Assembly (NCBI RefSeq): GCF_040954645.1
Contig: NC_092803.1
Coordinates: forward strand, 59,727,984-59,791,983
Origin: Diabrotica undecimpunctata
Lineage: Eukaryota; Arthropoda; Insecta; Coleoptera; Chrysomelidae
Direction: 5' to 3'
Length of the DNA: 64,000 nt
The position numbers and the translations under genes are program-made. Within the stretch, counting starts at the first letter, position 1. The number at the start of each line of letters is the position of its first letter. This document shows, one piece after another, positions 45,669 through 55,934 of this stretch. The notes beneath the pieces were generated by a model. It did no database searches and had not been told where the DNA came from. It was given only the letters and a program-made list of their open reading frames with translations.

Positions 45669-45725
45669 ACGTTTTTATTTATTTTAACGAGGATTCCGAC
45701 CGGAAGGCCAAAATGTCAAATAAAT

Positions 45726-46182
45726 TAAAAATAATAACAAGTATCAGTTATATTCAGTTCATTATAGAGCAATTACAAAAGTATAACGATAATGATAAAC
45801 TGAATTGAAAATATAAACGAAAGAATTAACGTTATAAAAATTAGAGATTACCTATTTTATATTTTACAACGGCCTAAAAATAAAATTTAGCCTAATGTAT
45901 ATCAAATTAATGCCGTTTCCATGTCTCGTTCTAACGCAGGGTTAACATTCCATGCTCGTTCTGGCTATTTGACTCTTCCATGTGAAGTTCTAAAGGGAGG
46001 CAAGTAACGGGGATTATGCTCACTTGAGCACGACTCAATGCTGCGATCAGAATTTTAAGATAAGTGCATTGATACTTTCTTTTTTACTTTAAACTTTCAC
46101 GTCGCACCTTTCACTACTTTATTTTTCATTGGACATTAGGAAGTTTAGAGCGGCTTAGCCGGTTTTTCAACTCAAACAAGTT
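45726..46182. other. Spacer
   Basis: No supported feature. The part at 45930-46060 is somewhat GC-richer but unrecognised. Confidence 0.4.
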
Positions 46183-46437
46183 TGTTTTATTTTTTGAGAG
46201 AACTCACTGAATGCACTTTGAGGCTATAAAATATAAGTCAATCGTTTGGAGTGGTCTTTAGATTTTAAAAACATCAAACTTTAGTTCAGAAATATATTTT
46301 AGATCTTGATTTAAGAAAAATCAACGAAAATACATTAAAATAAAACTCTATTTTTATTTTAAAATATTTCATGTATCAAATTTTTTATAGACACTATAAA
46401 ACGTTTTGCAGTCCGTCTGCACTTTAAATTTTAGATT
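46183..46437 (-). repeat. Dispersed 250-bp repeat, inverted partner of 24116-24364
   Basis: Matches the reverse complement of 24116-24364 over its whole length, with scattered differences (shared blocks TGCATTCAGTGAGTTCT, GTCCGTCTGCA, ACCACTCCAAA on one or the other strand). Confidence 0.8.
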
Positions 46438-46778
46438 AAAACACGGATGACCAACATCTAATTTGACGCTCGGTTCTTTGTAGAATATTGATTAGATAAT
46501 AAAACTGTGTTGTCAAAAAATATTCATTTTAATACAAATAAAAATAGTAGAGTCGTCAGAAAGTTGAGCCCTAAAAATCATACGAACAAGCTGAATCTTG
46601 CAGAGAATATTAATTTTGGGACCCTAAAGAAGGTGCAAAACAGTTTACCACTTTACCCCCGGGCTTTCCCCTAAAACCCCACTCACAGGGGGGTAAAAAC
46701 GCAAAAAATTGGATTTACTAAGAATCTGTACACCGTAGAAAAAAATGTTTTAAATAAAAAATGTAGCTGAAATATGTA
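46438..46778. other. Spacer
   Basis: Contains a C/G-run stretch (TTACCCCCGGGCTTTCCCC near 46655-46675) of unknown nature; otherwise AT-rich with no gene. Confidence 0.4.
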
Positions 46779-47437
46779 CCGGGTGGTCCAATAAGCTGAT
46801 CTCTCGGCTATATATCAGAAACTATTTATGTTATAACTTTAGGAGAAAAAATTCCTTAGTAAAAGTGGCCAAGAGAAATCGCTGGAAATAACTTTTCTGT
46901 TTCTGTTTCTCAAGTGTCTGGGTTAACTGCTAGAGGGCGTAACCTGTAAAGAAAACTTTGAAAACCAGTTGTTTGGGAAATAGGCCCAATTATACTAAGT
47001 GTTAAATAAGTAAACTAGAAAGAGGACTAACTTCTGTACAAAGTTGTTTAAGTACTTTTGTTATTTTTTAAAATAAAGGGTGGGGGAGAGTGGAAAAGGA
47101 TTTGTGGATAAATACCTATAATTTTTGTTTGGATCAACTGATTTTAACGAAATTAGTATATTAGAAAGAGTGGGGGTAAATTAATTTACATCTACTATAA
47201 AATAATTGCATTTAGTTTTAATTGTCATATATAGAGGGTACTATCGAATAGAAAAAATTAAAATAATTTGTTTTTCTTTAAAATAGTTAATGGAAATACC
47301 TATTTATTGTAAATTATAATGGAACTAGATTAAATTCGTAACAAAATGGCGTAAATCGCATGTTAATAGCTTTTGTCGAAATCGAGATATGAATAAAAAC
47401 GCATAAACATAAGTAAGTATAGTATTGACTCACCCTG
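46779..47437. mobile_element. Possible TA-flanked MITE, 659 bp
   Basis: The left end CCGGGTGGTCCAATAAGC and the reversed right end CAGGGTGAGTCAATAC are similar inverted ends, each flanked by TA. The terminal word is of the same type as the MITE in the hAT intron. No coding capacity. Confidence 0.5.
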
Positions 47438-47730
47438 TATTATAAATTAAATTAAAAAATAAGTCAGTAGGTACTTTCAAATTTTTTTATACCAGAAGAA
47501 TCTTAATGTTGATACCTATTTTGACCATTGTTATTTCATATGATTAAAAATAGTTTTGTCGAAACTAAGTAGAATTTGACGGGGAGTTCATATTGTTTAT
47601 TTATTGACAGCAGTCAAAACATTGTTAAGAAGTGTTATATTATAATTCTTATTGAAGATTGCACTTTTTTCAATAGATATTAATATTGGTAATATTAGTA
47701 ATTAATGATCAGTACTAATAATTCGTGATG

Positions 47731-48060
47731 AGTATATCAAATGCAGAATTGTATGATATGATTGGAGTTTATTTCGAATGTCACCAAAATGCCGCTATTG
47801 CCCCAAGTATATATTCTGTAAGATATCCTGACAGGAGATATTAGGGCAAAGAATTATTTGAAAGAAAGGCAAGAAGATTAAGAGAAACTGGTAGTTTTCA
47901 TCGTCCTTGTTTTAAACGACGTAGTAGAGGTATGACCGAAGATAATTCAATCAATGTTCTTGCTTTAATTTAACAGAATCCACATATAAGTAGTCAGCAA
48001 ATCTCTATAGAATTAAACATAACCATTGGTTTTTCATATTATAAAGTGAAAGTTTAGGTC
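47731..48060 (+). pseudogene. Helix-turn-helix (DUF4817-like) transposase N-terminal fragment
   Basis: MSISNAELYDMIGVYFECHQ, then AAIAPSIYSVRYPDRRY and RKARRLRETGSFHRPCFKRR follow the N-terminal pattern of insect IS630/Tc1-type transposases (aromatic residues, YPDR, RRL.ETGSF). A second helix-turn-helix-like part (MTEDNSINVLALI, then NPHISSQQISIELNI) follows after a stop. The catalytic domain is not present. Confidence 0.65.
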
Positions 48061-48691
48061 AGAAACTTGGAATTCCCTTTAAACTTTAGATTCAACTGTT
48101 ATTTTAATATTCCGATAAAAACGGCAACACGGCGCCTTTATCCTTTTATCCGTTTCTTAAAAATACTTATGCACGATTTATTTTCATGAATTGTATTCAT
48201 GTATTGATAAAAACATAATAAAAACTTAAGACACTAAAGAACACAATTCAAATTTATTATATATAACTAGAAGGTTGCTACAAAACGGAGTTATGGCCAT
48301 GACAATGAATAAATGTTCACTCAGGCAATGTTCCAAAACTTTTTTCTGTAAACCGATAGTTCCTCCAGTTATTTCAGCCGCGCAATCAAAAGTTTGAGCC
48401 ACTAGTTTGTACTACTACAATTAAAATCCTAGAATTTATGATGCATTCTGAAAAAAAATCTGCCTTTCTATCTAATCTGACATTTGTCAAGAGCACGAAC
48501 TTTTATACAGTATCATTATTTTCAGACCGGAATGCCGTTGACAGTTATTATTTAATAACATCGGATGTTTCGTATAAAATTAGAGCAACACAATTAGTTT
48601 GCGAATTATCTTTTAATTTTCCTGGTTATTACTTTAGCAATTGAATATACTTAATATTTTTTTTATATTATGAGAACGAAAACGTAAACTA
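48061..48691. other. AT-rich spacer
   Basis: No supported feature. Confidence 0.5.
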
Positions 48692-48756
48692 AAAAAAAAT
48701 TTATTAAAATCCTTTGTAAAAGGTATATATATTTAAAAACCCAAACGGGCTGTTTA

Positions 48757-48799
48757 AGACAAAACGTTTTCGGAATCCATTATTCCATCATCAGTGTCT
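48757..48799 (-). ncRNA. Hammerhead-ribozyme-like motif, left arm
   Basis: On minus: AGACA, CTGATGA, then a stem GGAAT/ATTCC with loop AATGG, then GAAA, the palindromic ACGT-type short stem III (AACGTT), and TGTCT, which pairs with AGACA as stem I. All invariant core positions (CUGAUGA and GAAA) are present. Stem III is too short to fold alone and is self-complementary, as in dimeric type I hammerheads known from satellite and Penelope repeats. Cleavage activity is untested. Confidence 0.5.
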
Positions 48800-49181
48800 A
48801 GGAGTACATGAATGTAGCCACTAAATACATAGGTAAAAACCCGTTAACAAATAATTAGTTACATGTGTTTTACATTATATTTTATAAATTATAAGGATGT
48901 TTAAGTTACCGTTAGATTAGGTAACATGGTGACATATGACTCCACGTTGAAGTTGCAAGTCCTGAGACGGTGTGTCTACGAGGACTTAATGGAAAGTCCT
49001 CGTAGACACACCGTCTCAGGACTTGCAACTTCAACGTGGAGTCATATGTCACCATGTTACCTAATCTAACGGTAACTTAAACATCCTTATAATTTATAAA
49101 ATATAATGTAAAACAAATGTAACTAATTATTTGTTAACGGGTTTTTACCCATGTATTTAGTGGCTACATTCATGTACTCCT

Positions 49182-49224
49182 AGACACTGATGATGGAATA
49201 ATGGATTTCGAAAACGTTTTGTCT
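49182..49224 (+). ncRNA. Hammerhead-ribozyme-like motif, right arm
   Basis: Same as the left arm, but the stem II 3' strand reads ATTTC instead of ATTCC, which breaks one pair. Stem I AGACA (49182-49186) with TGTCT (49220-49224); core CTGATGA at 49187-49193 and GAAA at 49210-49213. Confidence 0.45.
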
Positions 49225-49289
49225 TAAACAGCCCGTTTGGGTTTTTAAATATATATACCTTTTACAAAGGATTTTAATAAATTTTTTTA

Positions 49290-50829
49290 ATATATGGTAT
49301 ACAGCCAAATACAGGAACGTAGATTCCTTGTGGATTGTAAACTAAAAACTTATTTTGGTGCATTTTGTAGTTAATTGTCGTTTCACGCTGTTTTAACTGT
49401 ACTGAATTTCTATTATTTTTAGACGTATCCTTTTATGGTGACCTCTGAGAAAACGGTCTAATTCTAAAAGAAGACAAGTATAAAATTACATGTTCTAAAA
49501 TGTGCTTGATCTGCTTTACTGTTTTGTTACATTTTGTACGTTGAGCTTATACAACGTAGTTGTAAATATAAGTAATAAGAATGATCTTGGAAATTTTTGA
49601 AGTGACAACGTCTTAAATTAGGTTGTGGCTCGGAGTCACTCATGTAAAAGTGTAACGCCCGCTCACGTCTGTTACGATGAGTCACCGAACGAGAGAGAGG
49701 CCCGCCGGACCGGCGAATGCCTTGCGTCTCTCTCCCACTCAAACATGATCGGTCCGCTGGTGCGATGCTATTTCTCCTATCATCGCCCTATCCTCAACAA
49801 AATCACTCAAATAGAAATTAGTTAAGTTTAAGTTTACATGTACAATGTTTTAGTAAACAAAATATATTTCTATAGTTAAAATTTGTGCAATTCTTATTTT
49901 CATTCAATTCCTTGTTCCTATTGTGCAATTTAATAATATTCATATCAATAAATATTCTACCGAGAAAAAGACGTTGTCACGTAAAATCTTCGCCCGTAAA
50001 ACCGACTTTACAGGCAACCGATTTTTTTATTATATGACACTTTGCCGTTGTTGAATTTGACGTCATTAAAAAGTCTGTTTAGTCAAAATATAGGCATAAA
50101 TATGTTGTTTTTTATCTTAACATAATTTTTTGTTTTTAAAATAAATTGTTGATCTGTATAAAGAAAATACAGGAATAGTTAAATTACAAAAAACCAAACA
50201 CTTTTCAATTCCAATATGTTTCCCGGCGATAATACCTCATGGATTTCATGTGATTACGAAATAGAAGAGATAAACCGGGCCATTTGAAATGAGTTAAATC
50301 AATAGCCTTTGGAAATAGTCCAAAAAGGCGGTGCTGCGAATTCGTATTCTTGAAACTTGAACAAAACATGGGACGTCATTTAAAAAGATGGCCAGTATTT
50401 CTGTTGGCCGCCGAAGGTGCGGCAAATTTTCAAGCGACAACGAGACTGGAAGTCTTCCAGAATTGATGGAGGGTGGAAATCGAAACACATAAATAACCCG
50501 AGAATAAAAGCAAAAATTTAATATCATTACCTTTTTACGTAAGTAAAGGAAATTGCAATATATTGTGCATTCTCTAGACCAGGAGAGTAGTTTCCCGGCA
50601 TTCTTTGTTTCTGAGAAACAGGGTATAACAAAATACATACCTTCCTTTGTTATATTTCTAAACAAAATGTTACAAAAAAGACAAATATTTAAATCCGAAT
50701 TAAGAAAAAATGATGTAAATATAATTTTACAAAAAATACAAACAACAATCAATTATTAAGACCATTGGTAAGTTAATAAACGGAAAAACGATTTTGGTTC
50801 AGACGAAAATAGAGCCTAACATCTCATCT
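49290..50829. other. Spacer with a GC-rich island at about 49600-49760
   Basis: The GC-rich part carries CGCCCGCTCACGTC and GGCCCGCCGGACCGGCG, and open frames on both strands, but no domain or RNA gene I can name. The region 50200-50760 likewise has no supported gene. Confidence 0.4.
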
Positions 50830-51690
50830 CTATTTACTGGTGGGTTTTAATTTTTTTCGAAGGACCTTCTTTCAACATATTTAAATAGAATTTTTTCATG
50901 TACATCAATGAATAAACATGTATTGCCACTTTTCGTTTTATAAGCTACCATTTTCGTTTATAAGTCAATGCATATCTATTTCCTTGCTGTTGACATTGCA
51001 TGAATGGAATGGCCACCTACACCAAAACTGAACACAGATTTATTGATTATTTACAGAAAAATTTAAAGGTCAATCCAAGAGATTGTAAAGTCACATCTGT
51101 CAACTACACTCATGGATCAAAGAAATTAAGTTACTGAAATATTAATTTTCTAAATTTTTATAAAAATAAAGACTTTTGCACAAATAGTTCGTCTGATTTT
51201 AATTTTAAAGGCAAAAGAAAGCGTTATATATTTATGGAAAACCAGGTTTAATACTATAACCAATTAGAATTCGCAATTTACTATCGCTGCTGTATATTCT
51301 TTTGGGTGGTAAACAGGTTCATAGTTTTTTATGACTTTTTTTATTGCTACAATGTTTTTATCGTTCGGCAAAAAGCAATGGTCACGTTGTAGAAAGTACT
51401 GGTTTACGGTCTTTAAACTTCCAGTTTCTACTAACGAAAGCAGAAATCTCATTATAGTATGATTCCGTGTTTGACCGCCACAGATGTCAGAGAATATTTA
51501 AAAATATTTCACAGCAGTAGACACTTAAAACTTAACATAATTCATAAGAAATGAAACAGCTTTATTGGGACCCTTTGGGGCTTGACCGTCGTGGAAGGTG
51601 TAAAACATCCATTCAGTTTTTTGCATATTGTGAATTCTAAAGACGTTGTAAGTTAGTTGACGTAAATAAAAAGTTTCCTGCACAGAAATA
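50830..51690 (-). pseudogene. Second DUF7869-like relic, divergent lineage
   Basis: Reading from 51690: ETFYLRQLTYNVFRIHNMQK (family pattern YKRxLxVYNFxIH), FHDGQAPKGPNKAVSFLMNY (family WDExxxxRGxNExAS), then after breaks FSDICGGQTRNHTIM with the conserved Asp that is Asn in the copy at 32043, LVETGSLKTVNQYFLQRDHC, FLPNDKNIVAIKK (family GHSFLPNDxDFxxIE) and YEPVYHPKEYTAAI. The downstream part is badly decayed. It differs strongly from the 31325-33309 protein, so two lineages are represented. No terminal repeats were found. Confidence 0.65.
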
Positions 51691-51868
51691 AGTGGAAGTT
51701 AAAGATTTTGCATATAGTCAAATGTCAGGTGACCTACACTGGCCTCTGTCTAGTCTCTCTTGCATATCTCTGGACTTTCTGCCATTGTTGAACAGGCACG
51801 TGTTTTACTGCCTCGTTTAAAAAAGGGCTCTTAGTTTTTATTTGTAATTGTTTTCATCTACTTCACTG

Positions 51869-52010
51869 ATTTATGAAGAAATTTCAATATGGCCAAAAAT
51901 TGAGTCATGTTGTTTTTGAAATGACCGATTAAATTATACTTTATTCTCACAGTGGCGTTTCATGAAGCCATCTTAAAAGTATTGTCAACATAGAAAATTG
52001 AATTTGTTCA
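51869..52010 (+). repeat. 142-bp direct repeat, copy 1
   Basis: From GATTTATGAAGAAATTTC to GAATTTGTTCAT; about 93 percent identical to 52659-52803 in the same orientation. The two flank an RT scrap. Confidence 0.9.
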
Positions 52011-52019
52011 TGTTAAATG

Positions 52020-52400
52020 CATGTAATATACACTGAATTCTCCAAGGCATTTGACAGAGGGAATCACATCTTGCTGGGTGATGTTTGTCTTTTCCAATCA
52101 TATGTGACCTTGTTTGCTAATTTCTTATTGGGCAGAATTTAATAGATTCAGATAGGATATCACATTATATTATTATCATCTGATGTACCACACAGTGGCT
52201 ATGGTTCACCATTACTTTTTACCATCTTCTTTAAAGATATTGCATTATGTGTAAAAAATAGTGACTTTCTTTAAAGGTAATCAGATTCTACCACAGAATG
52301 ATTTTAAAAATCTTATAAGTGATGTATAAATAATAACTTGTTTTTGAATTTAGTTAAAGGTAATATAAGCTTTTATAAATAAAATGAAAATGTGAATTCA
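52020..52400 (+). pseudogene. Reverse transcriptase scrap between direct repeats
   Basis: VIYTEFSKAFDRGNHILLGD at about 52023-52085 is the RT block with catalytic Asp (usually YxDFSKAFDxxxH). SDVPHSGYGSPLLFTIFFKD at about 52170-52235 matches the SGVPQGSxLGPLLFxIFxND block. The FADD box is lost, and a late LNLVKGNISFYK piece fits the following block. It resembles Jockey/CR1-type RT and is highly degraded. Confidence 0.7.
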
Positions 52401-52658
52401 GAGTAAACTATTGATAGTGGGGGAGGGTGGGGTAGATTTGGACATTATTTTTCAGTAGGGAATATTTTCAAGATATTTTAATAATTTATGACAGATAATG
52501 TACAAGTCAATAGTTGTATCTGTTGTCTTTGAATATTTATAGACGAAACTACGAATAAACTAGTCAAACATAGAAAAAATACAAATTTTCTTCAACAGTG
52601 TATTTGTCCAATTGTACCCCACCATGGGGCAGATTTTTACAGCTGTGGGGCACATTTG

Positions 52659-52803
52659 TGGGATTTATGAAGAAATTTCAATATGGTCAAAAATTGTCTC
52701 ATGTTTTTTCTGAAATGACCGATTCAATTATACTTTATTCTCTCAGTGGCGTTTCATGAAGCCATCTTAAAAGTATTGTCAACATAGAAAACTGAATTTG
52801 TTC
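52659..52803 (+). repeat. 142-bp direct repeat, copy 2
   Basis: See 51869-52010. Ends at GAATTTGTTCGG. Confidence 0.9.
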
Positions 52804-54339
52804 GGGAAATCTATTTTGGAAAATGAAAATAGGTAGATAATAAATTTTTTCATCAATAATTGATTTATATCAATTATTATCAATGATAATTACAAAATAT
52901 ACCGATGGTTAGTAAAAACGATTTTTAATCCAGTCATAAATATACCTTCTTGGTATTTTAGAAATATTAATAATAGTTGAATAAATACTCCAACAATAAA
53001 AATTACTTTGCGATTTAAATTAATGTAATTTAAAATTATTTAAAATGATTGTTATTGTACTTGGAATCTTGAACACAAATATATTAAATTCACTCTAAAT
53101 CGTTTTGTATAAACAAAGTCTATTAGAGCGATAAAGATATCTATGTTTAATGCCCTAAACTTTTTTACTAAACTAAATTTTTAGTAATTTTTACTAAACT
53201 TTTTATTCTGACTTGTTGCTCTCGATCCCTACTATCACACGTTTATTAACATGTTTTATTATACCATCCAACTTGCATATATTTTCTTCTATACATAATA
53301 CATGAGTAACAGCGTTCTTCTAATTTTTTGAATGTATGTGATCCATACTGGTTTGTTTTAGGCAACAACATCACCAATTTTAAATGTTTCGTTCTTTCAG
53401 ACCACACATCCCTTCATTTGAGGTCAGCCCAATTTACTTCAATTAGATTTAAATATCAATGGTAAGGTAATCTTAAAACATTAATACCATTAAGTTTAGG
53501 CATTGAATAAACAGCGTATTGTCGTTATCTATCACGATGAATCCTTGAATATTGTCAATATTTTTGATTTGGCCATATATTCTGTAAATGATGCATTATC
53601 TAACACTATTCTCAAACCACTTTTCCAAGCACGTGGAGTTTATGTCTACATAAAAGTCCCCTGTTCTCTTTAATATACAAACAAAATACCATTTTACAGA
53701 AAAGTAGTATTGCTGCCAAAATGGACGACAATTGGACTCTGGCCCTTACCTGGCCGTGCTCGCAATCCATTAGTTAAACGTAAAGGTTTATTTTTCCTTT
53801 ATTTAAATAAGGGCTTGCCAAGCATTCGTTACTATTTTATATTGCCAAACTTTGCCAACTGTTTGTCCGGTTGTCTTATCTATTGCCGCAGGATATTCCG
53901 GAATTGATTGTGAATAATTACGTCGTCATGGTATTATTGCCTCCTTATTATGTTAAAATGAAATTCCGGCAGCGTTTGATATATCAAAAGTTAAGATCTA
54001 ATAATGCTTTTGGTAATGATTCAAGGCTCATTTTAGGAAAATTATCGATTTGGCTTATTTTACTTATTACTAATTTGAAAGTTGAAGATTTATTTTTAGA
54101 GAAAAATGAATGGTCTACGCTCCTGCGAAAGATACTTTTTTGGCTTTTATCAAACTAGGACGAAGCAATTGTAAACAAAGTTAACAGCCGACATTATAAC
54201 AATAACGATAAGTAAAAAAGTGATTGCAAAAACTGTCAACTACTGTTGATAGTTTTTGCAAAGTTGTTGCAAAAAAGTTAATAGACTATTGGTGTATATT
54301 GACTTGACGTGTAAGAGCTGCATTCTATCCACCTCAAGC
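52804..54339. other. AT-rich spacer
   Basis: Open frames at 53710-53907 and 53871-54158 show no domain I recognise; their composition is unremarkable. No gene is supported. Confidence 0.4.
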
Positions 54340-55200
54340 TCGTGAACTTTTAACTTATCCATTTTACATTTCTCATGTACCTAGTGTTGCTTTATAACAG
54401 ATAGGGCCTTTTCTCCTTAAGTTATAAGTTCAGTCTACCTATCACGAAAAACCACCCACATATCCGTTTAAACAAGATCATCACCTTTTCATCCCTCATC
54501 TTATTTTACTTACCCATATAGCTCCCTCAGGATTTGGTTTCGGGTCTCTGGAGACCCCAGCCTCCTGTGGTGTCTTTCCTCTTCTCACAACTTTTTAAAA
54601 TTACTCATTCTCTTCTTTTTTACTTAAATTTAACAGAGCCACCTACAATCATTCTACTTTTGCAGTTCTTACATATCTTGTCAATATACAACAACAGTTT
54701 ATTAACTCTGTCTACCCATTTTAAGCTCATGAACTTATAACATCCTATAACAGATAGGGCCTTTTCTTCTTAAGTTATAAGCTGAGTAACGTATGATCAA
54801 CTTATAACAAAACCACGTTTCAACCATCAATTTCCAATCGTCTCATATAGTTGTTAACATAAAACAACTAACCAACTTTATCTGATAACACATAATCAGT
54901 TATTTATGTTCATGAACTTGTAACTTGAAAATTCTGTTATATTTACTAGGTAACAAATGTTGTTTTTTAACATATAGGGCCTTCTATGTTCAAGTTATAA
55001 GTTAAATACCTCATTAATACCACATTCCAAAAGTATTTTATTGTATTCACTTAATATCATCTTCAAACAATATTTTCCTATTTCACCCATCAACAATAAA
55101 GACTCAAGCATCCAACTTCCCACATATGTGTATTATGCATGTTCCAGGTACCAAATGTTGCAAAACATAAAGGGCCTTTTATTAGAATCCTGATTTCACA
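54340..55200 (+). repeat. Degenerate repeats around an AGGGCCTT core
   Basis: The word ATAGGGCCTT (or AAAGGGCCTT), usually followed within 20 bp by AAGTTATAAG and preceded by GAACTT(A/G)TAACTT-like sequence, recurs at about 54403, 54755, 54975 and 55171, at uneven spacing of roughly 350, 220 and 196 bp. It looks like an old tandem array that has drifted. Confidence 0.6.
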
Positions 55201-55428
55201 CCAATTCATTAGACCTATGTATAGTTGGTTGCCTATCAATAACCACACACTTCACCACAATTCATTCCACATACATCAATCAATAAAACACTTTTCTCCA
55301 GGTTCTTAATATAAACTCAGGACAAATTCACAATTTAATACTACAACATTGATGGTTGCTACTGTTAAATTATTTTAACTTTAACTTATTCAATTTTTAA
55401 ATATTGATGGCTTCTGTCATATTTAGAC

Positions 55429-55843
55429 CATCGAGCAAAAAGACAAAAGAGGGAATCTAATCATTATGAAAAGGCGACCAAAAAAGTGGCCTCTGATGGC
55501 GGACATATCCGGAAATGCGAATGCGCCAAATTTAAATTTTCCGACACTTATTAACAGTAGCTATAAAATAGTTTTCAGAATGTGTCTTAGACGAGAAAAT
55601 TTTAATTAAATATTAACGATAACAGTCTAAAATGTGAAACAATTGTTAAAAAACTTCAATATAAATAAGATTTCATGTGACAGTTGGGACAAATAATAAC
55701 ATAACCCAACTAAATTTGATTTCTTAAACAAAGAAAGACTCTCTTTCCTTGTTTAATTTGGCCTCTCAAGATGGCACTTCCTGTCTAACAGTATTTTTGC
55801 CCCCACTACCTTTACATTCCCTCTTTTGTCTTTTTGCTCGATG
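55429..55843. mobile_element. 415-bp MITE with perfect 28-bp TIRs and 8-bp TSD
   Basis: The TIR begins CATCGAGCAAAAAGACAAAA at the left (55429-55456) and its exact reverse complement ends at 55843. ATTTAGAC flanks both sides (55421-55428 and 55844-55851). An 8-bp duplication and CA...TG termini suggest a hAT-type non-autonomous element. The ends differ from those of the hAT at 34916, so it belongs to another family. No coding capacity. Confidence 0.92.
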
Positions 55844-55934
55844 ATTTAGACACAGACATTAAGTTACAATGACTGCTTTGTTCGGACTTCCGTCTTAACA
55901 TGTCAATTTTGACATTCAAATCAGTTGCTATCAT

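Larger units (their letters stand above)
40393..45725 (-). mobile_element. Nearly full-length I-type LINE, about 5.3 kb
   Basis: Complete order on minus: short leader, ORF1 with a zinc knuckle, ORF2 with endonuclease, RT and RNase H, a 3' untranslated region of about 150 bp and a poly(A) tail (22 T at 40393-40414 on plus). The 5' end is placed near 45725, upstream of a GGCCTTCCGGTCGGAATCC leader. ORF1 is intact, and ORF2 has only two nonsense codons and one frameshift over about 3.6 kb, so the copy is recent. The RNase H domain and CCHC ORF1 point to the I group rather than Jockey or RTE. No target duplication could be recognised. Confidence 0.88.
48692..49289. repeat. Near-perfect 598-bp palindrome with hammerhead-like arms
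   Basis: Arms 48692-48987 and 48994-49289 are inverted copies with only a few mismatches around the 6-bp spacer AATGGA. Each arm holds a CTGATGA ... GAAA hairpin motif (minus 48757-48799, plus 49182-49224). A diverged single copy of the unit lies at 55935-56375. The arrangement of two units joined head to head resembles Penelope-type terminal repeats, but no Penelope gene is present here. Confidence 0.92.

Noticed and set aside
46650..46700. C/G run resembling a structured RNA
   Set aside because: No stable pairing or known family could be recognised by eye.
53710..54158. Two overlapping frames of 65 and 95 codons
   Set aside because: No recognisable domain and no transposon boundary; could be chance.
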